Below are positions 34,801 to 47,560 of a stretch of DNA of 64,000 bases, piece after piece. Positions within the stretch are counted from its first letter, which is position 1. Every line of letters begins with the position of its first letter. Under the pieces are notes generated by a model. It was not told the DNA's origin. It saw nothing but the letters and a program-made list of their open reading frames with translations, and did not search any database. The position numbers were made by a program, and so were the translations under genes. The stretch lies in NCBI GenBank assembly GCA_015680685.1, contig MNCI01002303.1, forward strand, positions 220,507 to 284,506. Direction: 5' to 3'. Origin of the DNA: Gnetum montanum (taxonomy: Eukaryota; Streptophyta; Gnetopsida; Gnetales; Gnetaceae).

Positions 34801-37190
34801 GGTTCAATGTAAATCCTAAACTTCTATTATAATTTCATCAAACAAATTTAATTCAACTACAAAAGGTTTCATACAATGACTAATGATCAAGCAAAAATAA
34901 GCTCAACAACTTTCACATATAATGGGGGATTGCATTCTTACATTGAAGGACACCCAACTTAATTTTACTATCACCACTTGGGCATGAATGGGTTTCTGTA
35001 GGTTCTATATTAAACAAGAAAGATTTGACTCACCATCATTTATTCTCAACTTCACCTCAATATTCCTCCAAGATAGGGAATCAAGCATCATACGTGAGGT
35101 GGTTACGTAGTTGTAAATGATAATTGCTTCTGCAAAACATTTGGTTTTTATGTAACTCAAACCCTTAAGGCCCAATAGCACAAGATATTAAGCCCATGGT
35201 TGGACAATGGTGTTCATTTCCATGTCCAAGGCAAGATGCATGAAAACTAAATAATGCAACTCATCCATTTTAAATATAGATATGAATATATTATTAAGAA
35301 TTATTTAATATGCTCCTAAAAATGCTACATGCTTCAAACAATGCATAATATCACCTAAGTATTAAGTATAGTTAAAACCACTTAACTTAGAAATTAAAGG
35401 GCTTCTAATCATAATTCATGTGGGATCATTTTATGGAAAACAAATAAACAAACAAGATCAAGATAGGATCTGCAGTCCATAAAAGAAAACATAAATTCTT
35501 AGATGGAAATGGGACCAGCATAATGAAACAAAAATAAATAAATAGTAAATTGTCTGTAGAAATTACAAATCAAAACTTTAGCAGAACTTATAATGCATAT
35601 ATTCAGTATTAGAAGAAATTACTCCAATGGCAATATATATATTTAATAATGCAAACAATTTATGATATGTAATAACTAACACTACTTCAAAGTAACTTTG
35701 AAATATTATTCTGAACAGGTAAAAGGACAACTTTATTAATAAAATAATATTTTAAGTATAACATTACGCTGAGTTTATCTCAAATCTTTCTCTTAACAAT
35801 TTTCACATGTGACCAAGGAAAACATAAACAATTGAGAATTGTCATTGCCACGTATTTCAAGTAAAATGAGAATATTCATTAAAAGTCAAAGTTCCTAAAT
35901 GAAGGGAAAGTGGGTGGTTGCTAGCGGAAAACAATGATTGTTTATTGCTTTTAAAGCAAGCCTAGATTTGCATGTGGGAAAGGATTATAACACATTTTCT
36001 TTGTTGCTACGTCAAAGAAGGGCAATGGGTTTCCACAACATAAGTTGTCATAGATGAATAGTAACATAATTCATATCAAGAAATTTTTAATGAATAATGG
36101 CTTCCTCCCAATTGTAAGGAAATTTTGTTGTCTTAATAACAGTGATAAGGGATTCACAATGCAGCCTTCAACTAAGGGCAACAAAACAGATTTCCTTAAA
36201 CCAACATAAAACAAATGCAGAAAAATAATTGCTCATTTTTAAGATTAAATCACCATGGAAGCACACATACGTTGACCTCTAGCTCACTACATTACCATAT
36301 TTTTATGACATGCACAAACATTTACAAACAGACCCTAAAGAGTTCATCAAAACAGTAAATCTTTTTGTCTAATGGGGGAAACAAATTCTGATTTTTTAGG
36401 GCAGGATTTGAAAGTATTCATAAATATAAGCATAAAACATTGAGAACAAGAAGCACACAGCCATAAAAATATAGAGGCCAAAAAATCATTACTATTAAGA
36501 TAAATAAATTTTGATTTCTGAAACAATGGAAAATTAAATTTAGTTACCAGTAAAGCAAGCAAAACAAACAATGCATAAGAGACATGTGTTCCAAATAATC
36601 TTGACTGTTATGATGGGTTAACTTGGTAAACTTTTCAACTCATTTTCTAACCTCTCAAGCATCTATCTTGAATCATTTAAGCTAATGTTTAGAATCAAAA
36701 CCGTGGCTTTGAAATAACACGCAAATTGTACCAAATACAAGACCATACAATGCTTGGTCAACTTTGTAATTTGTAGATGGATCCAAATATTGAAATTCTT
36801 TTTAAATCAAAGCTGCAAAAATTGAATTCACTTCCTGCTCTTCTATTAGTATGTCATTTGATCACAATTCTCTTGTCATTCCACTCAAAGAATCTTACTA
36901 TGTCTTATATATAAATTTGATATGCAGGAACATCATAGGGAATTATTTTCAGATAAGTGAACCAGAGACAACAGGTATAAAACCGATTATATTTAGATAT
37001 TTAGGTGCACTAAATGCATATTATATTGTTAGTATCATATATTTTCATGGGCAATCATCATGCCTAGAATTTATATGAATGAGGATGAATTTATTATTAA
37101 TTAAATAAGTATTGAGAATATTAATTGTAATAATGATTTACCTAGGTTGTCTCCAAAGGACCTTCCCATGTAATAGAGGTGCATCACAAG
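31896..37190 (+). other. RLK exons: last LRR and LRR-malectin hinge
   Basis: Exon 31896-31961 (after 'tttgcag', before 'gtaagg') encodes 'FLGNNSLSRDLPSNISSLLY', a plant LRR. Exon 36928-36974 encodes 'NIIGNYFQISEPETT' and exon 37146-37190 'CLQRTFPCNRGASQ', the conserved cysteine cap between the LRR and malectin domains. The phases of the last two exons agree with each other and with the malectin exon. The LRR exon ends in phase 2, so at least one exon is missing between 31961 and 36928. Confidence 0.75.
31962..36927 (+). other. RLK intron region, AT-rich, few features
   Basis: A ~5-kb AT-rich stretch. At about 33225-33290 and 35713-35750 there are 'ttttttgaacaggtaaaa...ttattaa' segments. They resemble the poly(T)-plus-tail starts of minus-strand LINE copies (compare 37455 and 42605) and may be very short LINE 3' ends. 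I see no exon for the missing LRR and no other gene; open frames at 34327, 36347 and 36851 have no recognisable motifs. Confidence 0.5.
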
Positions 37191-37439
37191 GTAAGTTAGA
37201 ATTTAAAAATTAATTTCACTTTTTTACACCGTAATTCATTAATTGCATTTAATAAGAGATTAGATTTTAAGCCCAATGGTTAGCTAAACTAGGATGACCC
37301 ATTAGGGTAGATGAGCCACCTGACAATAGTTTCTATGACCTACCATGTAGGTAACACCAAATGAGCAATTTTACTGTGACCGGACATGGCATATATCTCA
37401 ACTGAAACTGAACTTGGGTAGAATGTTCTGTTGTAATAA
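37191..37439 (+). other. RLK intron, no further feature
   Basis: AT-rich intron sequence between exon 37146-37190 and the LINE copy. Nothing else seen. Confidence 0.4.
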
Positions 37440-38255
37440 ATTTTGGTCTTATTATTTTTTTTGAAATTCATTTTTTTTTTTTAAATTCGGGTTGTATTCT
37501 GAAGAAAATTTACAAAATATACATGCCAAAATCCAAAAATGAGGCGGAAAAAGGAACCTCCACGAAACTAGCCCTAAACAAAAAATCTTGCGGACCAGCA
37601 AAAAGCTTCTTCCCCCAAAATCCCCCAAGAACCAACCCCTGGAGATTTCTTACAAACGCAACAGCCAAAAACAAAAATCAACAATAGGGTTGACAACACC
37701 CTCCTCCCCACTTACCTTCCACAACGGTAGGCGAGAGCAATGACAATAAGGGCGCTCCAATACGTGGAGGTCATCAAGACCTCCCGCTCCTCCGTGTCCA
37801 TTAAGGCGATCACCTCTTGGAAGCGTTCGAACGCCTCCATCGCCTCACTCCCTTGTTTATCTGGGTGAATGTCCCTCCCTGCTTGCACATGTGGCGCCAC
37901 AAGGTCGACGATGGGCCATTCCTTTCAATGTTGAGGATGACATAGGGGCAGCGCCTGCAACCAGGCGCACAGCTTATCAGAATGGACCTTATTGTGCTGT
38001 TGCCAAATCTGGTCTTCCTCCTCTTCCTGGGCTCAACGTTTGGCAGCCGCCCTTTCTTCCTCTTACTACCTGGCCTCGTCTTCCAGCTCCCTCTGCACAC
38101 TCCTCTGGAGCTCCGCCTCCTGCTCTAGACACGAGGCTGCCTCAGCTAAATCCCAACCAATTTTTTCTTCTTTGACAGCCACTCCAATGGCCTCCTCTTG
38201 CCACGCTGCCCAGACTCCCGTTTCCCCTTGGAATTCTTCTTCCCTAATGTAACAT
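37440..38255 (-). mobile_element. 5'-truncated LINE 3' end with coiled coil and J-domain-like ORF
   Basis: The plus-strand T-run (37467-37482) is the poly(A) end of a minus-strand retrocopy. On the minus strand from about 38180 to 37712 the translation has a Glu-rich coiled coil ('LEQEAELQRSVQRELEDEAR'), then 'VAPHVQAGRDIHPDKQGSEA' and 'MEAFERFQEVIALMDTEERE', matching helix II-HPD-helix III of a J domain. Several stops. It is either a DnaJ-type processed copy or the 3' end of the LINE family seen at 42605-48060, which has a similar segment in the same position. Confidence 0.55.
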
Positions 38256-39288
38256 ACAAAATATGATTTAACTATCTTAGGATTTAAACTAAATGAATTG
38301 TAATCTAAAGAAAAAGTGTGCGTTAGTTATGGATAAATTTTGAAAAAGGAATTTTGAAACTAGTGTGGTCCAACGGAACCAAGAGAGTCTCAATAGATGT
38401 AATTAAATACATTCAGTTTTAGTATAAACTAAGGCTAAAAATTTGTTGCTACTAACAAAAATAGTTATTTTACATATTGAAACTGAAACTAAAATTTTAT
38501 TTAGGTTCACTAAGACCTTTTAGATTTGTTGGGCAGGTTTTAGAATTCCTTTTAGGGAATTTTTTTGGGTACATAACTCAGTGTAGCTTATCAAAATCGA
38601 ACTTATAACTTAGGTTTTTCAAGTGAAGACTCTTTCCTCTAAGCTTAGAGCTCATTGTTGATTACTTGATGGATCTTTGATTGTTTTCCTTTACTTTTTT
38701 GGACTTTTTTAGGATATATTCTATGACTTTAAATTGATATACTTTAATTATCTTTTTGTAACTAGACACTATGATTTGTTCCAGTTATTTGAATAACATT
38801 AGTCAACCAGCCCATATCCTAGCAAAGGCTCCCCTATATAATCAGAGCACTACATTATGTTGAAAAGCCCAAATAATTGTAATATAGGCACACCCAATTC
38901 ATATAGTTCAATTAGAACTCAACATTATTCACCAGAATTGATCCCATTACTTGGAGCTTTCATATCCAAAGTCTTACCACTAGGCTAAGACCTCATTGTT
39001 TTAAAGTATTGCATTATGAATTAATAAAAGTATAAAACATCTTACTATTAATAATTTCCGGGTCTCCTTATACGCTCCACCATATTTTAAAATTGTAAAG
39101 ATTATTCTGTTCCTTTCTCTTATCCACATTTTGTTCACATGAACTGGTTTAATGAGAATGCACATATTTTAAACATTGCCTGTTTTGCAACGATGGGTCT
39201 AACCTTTCAGAATATTCATAGATAATATATGAAGCTTCTATAACAAGGTTATGACATCAGTTTCCCCCACTTCATTGCTGGTTTCCAG
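38256..39288 (+). other. RLK intron, no further feature
   Basis: AT-rich intron. No open frame with recognisable motifs, up to the malectin exon acceptor at 39287-39288. Confidence 0.45.
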
Positions 39289-39936
39289 ATTCTAACTTTG
39301 CAGTGAACTGTGGTGATCGAAAAGCATCTGCCACTGGTACAGTCTATCAAAGAGACAATGAACCCTTTGGACCTGCCTCCTTTTATGTAACTAATGCTCA
39401 GGACTGGGGTGTGAGCAGTGTAGGGCATTTCATAGACGATGCTGTTGATACTTATCTAAAAACAACCAGCTCTCAAATTGCAAACAGTTTAGATTCAGAA
39501 TTATATCAGATAGCAAGAGTCTCTCCAAGTTCATTGAGATACTATGGTTTGGGACTTGAAAATGGACGATATAAGATTACCCTACAGTTTGCAGAAATAG
39601 AAATGCCAAGAACAGCAAGTTGAAAAGGCCTCGGAAGACGCTACTTTGATATATATATACAGGTAAGGGGCTTTCTATGATAATAGCCACATCATTATTA
39701 AATTTTTTTAAAACTTGACAGTTATTACGGTGATTTACAGGGGAAGAGGGTGTTGACTGACTTCAATATTGAGAAGGAAGCTGGGAGTTCATACACAGCA
39801 GTGGTTCACACATTTGAGGCAAATGTTACAAACAATGTCATGGAAGTTCACTTTTTCTGGGCAGGGAAGGGAACTTGCTGCATTCCAGAGGATAGAGCCT
39901 ATGGAATATCAGTTTCTGCTCTAAGTGCTTCACCTG
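39289..39936 (+). other. RLK malectin domain exons
   Basis: Two exons (39289-39662 and 39741-39936). The domain starts 'SNFAVNCGDRKASATGTVYQ', continues 'YYGLGLENGRYKITLQFAEI', and ends 'GTCCIPEDRAYGISVSALSA'. This is the carbohydrate-binding-like malectin fold in the apoplast. In 'RTAS*KGLGRRYFDIYIQ' the stop (TGA, about 39621) replaces the family Trp. Splice sites GTAAGG and TTACAG are canonical. Confidence 0.88.
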
Positions 39937-42600
39937 GTAAAAATGAAAATTTTGATGGTTCGCTAATGTATGTGCATTTGTTTATTTTAAAAACATGTTA
40001 GCGATTTACATTACATGGTTATCAAAGGGGTCACAATGCCTTGACGAAGAAGGAAATGATCACTCAAAGTACTTCATCACTGCTATTTATCATAAACATT
40101 TACTCTTCTTGCTTACATTAAGTAACCATCTTTGCCCATTATGATGGAAGGATAAACTTTCGATTCAACACTAAGATGATATGACAGCTAGAAATTGAAT
40201 TTCAAATAGACATCATCTCAAATCATGAGAATATACATGATTCACTAGAGTGCTTAAAGTCCAAGTACCAGGATTGTCAAACCCCAAATTCCACCATTGA
40301 TGAATTAGAAAATCACTTAAAGGGTTATAATTAAATTCCTTATAAATTCATATATTCCATATGCAAAACTTAAAATCCAAACTTAAATGATTAGAAAACC
40401 TTAAATCACCAAATATGAAACTTATAAATCAATAATCACACTTGCAGACCCCATAAAGGATAGATTACTTAACTAAAATACATTCAATATTACTTCAACA
40501 TATTAAATACAATTCTTTAATGTGTAGGGTGCAAGAGATACATAGTCAACCACTTTGGCCATTTACAAATCCATAACATGGCTCCAAAATACAACAATGT
40601 TTGAATCCTTGTCTGCAAAGCTCTTCTAAAAGTCAACACTTTCATGGCACACTATGATCTAGCATCTGAAACATCACCAAGAACCTCCATTTGGACCTCC
40701 TAACTAAGATCTGCATTGAACACATGCAGGAAGGGTTAGAACCTTGATAATAGAGGAAATCGCCTTGGTGCCATCTAGGACAAGCTGGAAGATGGGGCCC
40801 ATGCTACAAAGCACATTATTAGAACCAACAGCAATTACCACTTAACCAAAACTGTTAATCAAAATATAAACGTTAACCAAACCATTAACATTACCGTCAA
40901 TGCTTATCATAAAACCCATGATTGCACTACTAGTGATATTCTTGTGAGGTTTCCAACATCAGATATTAACTAACTAGCCATCAAGGATTGTTTGGTGTGA
41001 TACCTCACTTATTTAGGCCAACCCTCATGTACGACAAGAACAACTATTGGGTAGAACCCTCATGCATGTCCAAACCAACTATTGGGTTACGTTATGGCTA
41101 GCATCAACCCTATAGCTACCTTAAGGCCCTGACTCCCCACTATCACTAAAACATGGTTTGATATTGACTACATGACAGTCACTAGCAACATGGTTCAAGT
41201 AGCACACTATACCCTCTACACTGCCTACCCATTGCTCAACTAGCCATTCCTATATGAGTTGCCTCCTACAAATCATGTTTTAATGAACCTAACTAATAAT
41301 ATTTGCAATGCCCCTAGATTGATGGTCTACATTCGAAGTCAACCTAGATGACCGACCAACCAATATCAATACCCTAAACATTGTGTCCCTAGCTTCCAAC
41401 ATGTCAAATGCACCTATACATGCCTAAAATGTTCACTAGCTATTGCAAAAAGAAGCTACCGTTTCCATCAAACATCACCACCACTACACCGTTCTAGAAA
41501 ATGTGGAGAACTTCGGTTACAACAAAAGTCATGACACACAAAGGCGTTGTTGTCACCATTGTTGGGAGAATAAGGTGTCATAGGAGAAAGATGCACAGGA
41601 TGCAAAAAGCAAAAATTGCCAAAAATGGCAAATTACAAATTGATCATAAAAAACTAGGTAAGATCAACAACACATATAATATGATTAGATAATCAATAAA
41701 ATGGCTACTGCCACCAAGAGAAAAAGGTGTCATAGGAGAAAAATGAGTAGGATGCACAAAGTGGAAATTACCGAAAATGGTGAATTACGAATTGATCATC
41801 AAGAATAAAAACCAAAGTTAGATCAACAACACATACAATATGATTAAATAATCAATGAAAACCACTACAAAGAAAAGCAGGTACAATAAGGTGGGTTGCT
41901 CATCAAAATTGATGAAATTAAGAATATTTCCTCTACCTCAAGAGATTAGTTGGGATCCAAGCTTTGTTAAGCAAGAATAGGTTCAGATCTAAAAACCTCC
42001 ACCAAGGATAACCATGAGCATGAGCACAAAAGAGGGAGATGCACAATTCATACCAAGAGGGCCAACATTGCCAACTATTTATAAGCACTAGAGGTAGGGT
42101 TTAGACAATTCTAAGAATAAAGAATTGATAATCTATTTTTAAAAATTGGGTAATATTTATCCATAAAAAAGGTTCCATGGTCCACCAATGGGTCAAGTCA
42201 CCAAGATAACATAAAAAAAAGTTAAGTCCACATGTCAAGGAATGGGTTCTAAGATAAAATTAAAGAATAACTAGAATAAACCCCAATTATCTATTCAAGT
42301 TATCTCATACCCATATTCTTACTTTGTTCCAAAACTTAATAACATAAAAATATTACTTCTGAGCAGGGTCCAAGGTCCAAACCTTAAGAAATATAAGTCA
42401 TAATAAAATATGTATACTTACCAATACATGGGAGATTGTTCCAACATATACTATGTACAAGCTTATAACCAATATACCATGATGTATAAAAATACCAATG
42501 CATGCAAACAAGGAGTTAAGGGTTCAAACCTCAAGATGTACAACCATAAGCATAAGCATAAGAGAGATGTTAAGAGCCACTAGCATTAACCAATAATAAC
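39937..42600 (+). other. RLK intron part, possible retroelement relic
   Basis: Beginning of the ~9.9-kb intron. At 40700-41480 a Thr/Asn/Pro-rich reading on the plus strand with stops may be a gag-like relic preceded by a PBS-like 'cttggtgccatctaggac' (about 40763); I cannot support a family. A 152-bp tandem duplication follows at 41572-41875. Confidence 0.35.
41572..41875 (+). repeat. 152-bp tandem duplication
   Basis: Two copies (41572-41723 and 41724-41875) share 'aaggtgtcataggagaaa', 'gaattacaaattgatcat'-like and 'gatcaacaacacata' words in the same order, diverged by roughly one in eight bases by eye. Confidence 0.75.
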
Positions 42601-42959
42601 ATACTTCTTTTTTTCTTTTTCTTTTTTGAGAAGAGGTCAAGCAAAATTTGTATTAAAATGAAAACAAAACAGTGAGATATGTACAAAAGTGGAGAATCCA
42701 TCGCAACAAGGTGGAGGTAAGACTCCCCACCCTCCACTCATGAATGCAAACCCACCCCAAACTAAACACCCCTGACAACTCCCCAATAGCAAAACCCCTA
42801 CCTACAACAATGGACAATCATTAACTAGACTAGCACATGCACAGCACTAGCCCAAACACCCTACATGCAAAACTAGAAACAAAGGTCATGGGGCCAACGA
42901 TAGCCCCATATCCCATCCAATGACTATACCACCACTCCCCCAACCAAAACTAGAGCCTC

Positions 42960-44010
42960 TTAGGCAACTGCATGCAAGGACATCGAGCCCATTCCTATGT
43001 GTGAATATTGTCCAACACCATTTGGTGCTACTCAATATCAACAAATGTTGTAGCCTCAACCTTCTGCATCTGCTCTGTAGTCGAACCTTTCCCATCTGGA
43101 TGCAACCTAGTAGTAGTCTATCAAATGTGTCGATGGAGTGCCCCCAAGGTGCATGACCGCAAATATCCATAATTACTTATGGACACTTACCTTCCACAAC
43201 CACATCTAAACCCCACTCTCATGCACACAACCAATCTAGCACTAAAGCTCTGTCACCTCCTGCCTTTCCTATTTGCGTTTCTCCAACTTAGACTGCTCCC
43301 TTTTTATATTACGTCTCTTCACCTACGACATCTCTACCCTAACCTATTTCCATAGAGAATCCTCCCCCCCCTGTCAACTCCTTGAGATCTCACGCACATT
43401 GCATCTATTTTTCATGCTCCACTAGTGTGTGCTCCACAGCACTAAGTTGTCAAACAAACTCCTACTCTCAAGCCTTCCATTTGGCTCCCCAAGTATACCT
43501 CTCCACTCACTTGGCCACCTCTACTGCCTCTTCAGTCACCTTAGCCTTTGAAATACACATGCTTTCCCTAGCAAGGTTGGCTTCCATCTCCAATAGCACT
43601 TTTTGCACCTCTAGGCGTTGAATTTGTGCCAAGCAGCCTACAACCCCTCTTGGGCCACCTGCACTTCCTTCGACATCAACCCACTAGACCCCCTCTATAG
43701 CCCCTCATCCCTCGTAGCAAATGAAACCCTCACATCCACGACCACAAATACCCTCCATCGACTATAAATGAACTACGACGTCAGCCATGGGGGCCTTAGC
43801 ACAAGCAGGGTCGCCAATCTCTAAAGGGCAATAATTAATCCAAATTGCCAATTGCAACGCTGTAGTCTTAATGTAGCCAGAAAAAACCTCAATAGGTTGA
43901 CATGTCGACCAAATTTCAAACATTTCAAAAAGGCAAAGTGGACCCCTTGCAACTTCAACACATTTCCAGACTGGACGAAGTAGCGGTTCATTAAAGCCAT
44001 CACTTCCTAC
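42960..44010 (-). pseudogene. LINE 3' segment: coiled coil plus J-domain-like piece
   Basis: After the zinc finger, broken minus frames first show a segment 43762-44013 without a known match. Next comes a Glu/Lys-rich coiled-coil-like stretch (43700-43250), then 'TTTRLHPDGKGSTTEQMQKV' followed by EATTFVDIE (about 43100-43020). The HPD-x-x-G and following helix resemble J-domain helix III. The order matches the copy at 37712-38180. Weak by itself; stronger as a pair. Confidence 0.45.
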
Positions 44011-44389
44011 CAAAACCTCTACAATGCCGATCTTGAGATTTGCCTACTCGTCATTTTTGGGATAGCCCCCATAAAAAACACCTACACGTCCTGGAAACCC
44101 CAACCATGAGGGAGAATAATTTTCCTGATGCCAACACACCCAGACAATCAGCCAACATCACTTTCGTTAGCGTGATGTGGACCCCTTTGAATGTCATGGC
44201 ATCTCCCTACTAGTTACGAAAAAAATGCATCATCAACCAACTCAAGGTCCCCCCGTAACATCTGTAGCACATCTACCCAACCGACCCTTCGAACTGGCTC
44301 CCATAACTCGACATTTTATTGAAACCCCTCACAAACAAGTTCAAATGTGGGTGTCTACCCCACTGTAGTCGTTGCCTCACGCCAAAGCC

Positions 44390-44680
44390 TACGGCCCCGA
44401 ATCACCAGTTGTAACAGAGTAGGCAACCACTCACTATGAAAAATCAACACGTTACAGACCTTCTAGGTCATCCAAAGCACCACAACACTCACTAAATCCC
44501 CATTGAGATCCTGCATATGCAGAGTATGCGAATGTGCTAACTCTTGCCAAACTTGAATTTGATATATACACTCATACACAAAGTGTTGAACGGTTTTTGA
44601 GGCCTACATGCAAAGTAGACACATGTCCATCATGTCAAGCCCCCGACCCTACAAAACAACATGCATGGGCAATGCATTAT
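44390..44680 (-). pseudogene. LINE zinc-finger (zf-RVT-like) segment
   Basis: The translation 'CLLCM*ASKTVQHFVYECIY' followed by QIQVWQEL matches the C-x2-C...H-x-x-x-x-C-x...VW pattern found after the RT in plant non-LTR elements. One stop inside. Confidence 0.7.
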
Positions 44681-45059
44681 GATTAATCAACCACAAAAAG
44701 ACTTTAATCTTTTCAGGTAAGCAACCTTTCCAAGGATGCGCCATCCTCTCACTGTTGGGAATTTCCATCTAATGAGAGCTTGGGGTGATTCCCCCATCAT
44801 TCCTACCACATTCATGCTCATAGCATGTGCACAAATTGTTCTCCAAATGAGTGAGTCTCTACAATCAACTGCCCACTATGTATATTTTGATTTGATGATT
44901 TGTATCCACTGTGCTTGATCATGTCTCAACTGGGTAATATGATTGACCAGTGTCTCATAATCCATCAGAAATAATTCTTAAAACTTCATTACTGCCAAGT
45001 CTCCTGCATCTCAAGGCCAAGCAACAATGTCCCAATTAACTAGGTGCAACTTCGACCAC

Positions 45060-46530
45060 CCCCCCCCTCTTTCCCTCCAGACCAAATGAAATTTCGGACA
45101 ATCTAGTCCACTCTGTTTACCACCACTGAAGGGGGGGCTACAACTGTCATGGTAAAATGGACCATTGTTGACAAAATAGAATTAGCCAGCAACGTCCAAC
45201 CTTTCTGCATTAGAAATCTCATAGTCCAATGTTCAATGCATTGTTGCAATTGACGAATAAGGGTGCTCCAAGTATCTTTTCTGTGCCATGCAAATACAGA
45301 AAGCCCTAGATAACTATCCTAATCAATACCTGCCACCATTTCCAGAACCTACAAAATGTGACCTTTAACTAGATTGGAGGCATGGAATAGATACACCGTG
45401 CACTTTGCTTTATTGACCTCCAACCCAACTTCATTCGCCATCTGCTCAAGCATCCTATTGATAGCCTGGGCTTGTGGAACTGCCGCTCACAAAAAATCAC
45501 CATGTCATCCACATAATGTTCCATTAGGTAGTCAATCCAAACAACGTTAAGCCCACAAACACCTTCCGCCTAGCAATACACCTACAAAGTATTCATGGCA
45601 ATGATAAACAAGTATGGAGAAAGAGGGGTCTCCCTACTGCAATCCCCTCCCTCAAGAAGAAAACCCCCACAACCTACCCCCAATGTCAAAAGAATAGGCT
45701 CCCAAAGCCTGAATTTGAGTACATAAAGTAATGAATTTAGGGTCAAAATCCTTCCATGCCATAATGTCAACCAAGGCGTCCGAGTTAACAGTATCATATG
45801 CCTTCTTAATGTCCATCTTTATGCACATTCCAGGGTACCCTGATTGTTGAACCGAATGCATTATCTCCTGGGGAAGGATAATCTGATCCTAAATGTATCG
45901 CCCCCTAACAAACCCTACCTAGTTGTTCCCAACTAGCCACAGCATGAGCAGTGCAAACCACCTTATTAGCATCTTCATAAAGAGTTGAATCACAGTATTA
46001 CATACCTCAATAGGACAGAACTGTGAAAGATCAGAGGGATCGACGACCTTAGGTAGAAGAACAATCCTAGAGTAATTAATTTTATGTTGAACTTGTTGTC
46101 TTTGTAGCATCCTGTTAAAAGTTTCTAGAAGGTTTGCCCCCAGCACATCAACGAACTCTCTAAAGAATTCCACTGATCACCCGTTCGACCCCGAGAGCCC
46201 GATTTGACCTCATGGAGTCCAATGCCTCCTCTAACTCTTGCTAAGAAAAAGGTGTCAACAGCATTTTGTTCTCCACCTCCCTCAACACAGAAATGGACAA
46301 AGTCCTACAATAAGCCCAAATATCAACCCAATACTGTTGCATGATCTAGGCGACATCCTAAGGAGTAGTCAAACCCATCCCATTAGTACGAAGCCTTATC
46401 TCCTTAGCCACCTGATTAGCCCTAGCCACAACGAAGAACTTTGTATTTCTATCATCCTCTCTCAACCAAGTAGCCTGAGCCTGCTACTTCCAATAAATCT
46501 CCACCTCAGCATAAAGGTTCTATAGCTCTT
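45060..46530 (-). pseudogene. LINE reverse transcriptase
   Basis: Motifs in order on the minus strand: 'INYSRIVLLPKVVDPSDLSQ' (VLLPK), 'MCIKMDIKKAYDTVNSDALV' (motif A), 'ETPLSPYLFIIAMNTL' (DPLSPYLF motif), 'EHYVDDMVIF' (catalytic YVDD, about 45510-45480), then 'GKGG'-type thumb coding near 45120. Catalytic Asp pair intact despite stops elsewhere. Confidence 0.85.
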
Positions 46531-46799
46531 TTAGCACACACTGCTCCTCCACCATAACCTCTTCACCCCGCTCTTGCCTATAACCTCTTCACTAGGCTCT
46601 TGCCTATCTTGTAGCAATGTCAAATGAGAAAGCAGCTTCACCCACTCCTTCCAGAACAAGAACTTCTCCTCCACCTTGATAGACCAAATGGCTTGCTTAA
46701 GACGATAAAGACCCATCTTCAAAAAATCTCTAGGATCTGTGTGTTCATCATAATCAACCATGATCGCTCAAATCTAAATGGCAAGGCTCTAAGCCTAAC

Positions 46800-47560
46800 C
46801 AACCTCCCCACCTAGCAACATAGCGATCAATGGTTTGACACTAGTCTCTCTTCCCCCTCCACTCGCACCTTAGACTCCATCACAATGTGAGCACTAATCC
46901 AGACATGATTGATCTGAGAAAGGACCAACGCTTTCCCTCTCCGCCGATTGCTCCAAGTGTACTGGCAACTAGTGAGCTCCACATCAATCAAATCGTGCCT
47001 CTGTAAGAACTCTAGAAATTGCAAGCTACCCTATGGGTCAACCATATCACTACCTATTTTTTTCCCAAGCGTACATGCATTGATTGAAATCACCAATCAA
47101 AATCCATCAATCTGCATCAACAAGCATGGCAATCTGCTACAGTTCCTGCAAACATTCTTGCCAGATCTAAGGTCCATACAAGTTGGTGAGCCAAATCCCT
47201 TCATCCAAGAGCAAAATTGTAATACTCCACTTAAGCCAAGTCAACTTGTCAAAATGGCCATTTAGCCAACACAACCAAACCCCTTGCTTTTCCACAATTG
47301 GGCATAAATTGAGTCTACCATCCTGCCCATTGCAGAAGATGAACCTCCATGGTCTGCAGCTTTGTCTCCTACAAGCAAACAATGTCACATCCCTCCTGTT
47401 GCACCATATCTCGCAAGGTATTTCATTTATAAGGGGTACTCTACCCCCTACAATTCCATGAAAGAATCTTTGCAGCTTACTAGGTGTATGTTTTTTGTAA
47501 ACCTCCTTCAAGGTAGGCTGCAATCCCTAGATATCTTCATTTGCATGATTTTGCTATGAG
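46800..47560 (-). pseudogene. LINE endonuclease region
   Basis: On the minus strand 'LIDVELTSCQYTWSNRRRGK' (about 46900-46990) is the C-terminal signature of plant L1 endonucleases (S-x-x-x-TWSN-x-R), followed by the 'iDrvwvs' strand as INHVWIS. Upstream frames (47523-47167) cover the N-terminal half less clearly. The enzyme nicks target DNA to prime reverse transcription. Confidence 0.75.

Noticed and set aside
42886-43170. Minus ORF of 94 residues in the LINE tail.
   Set aside because: The J-domain-like reading with HPD lies in another frame; this frame has no conserved pattern and looks like a shadow.
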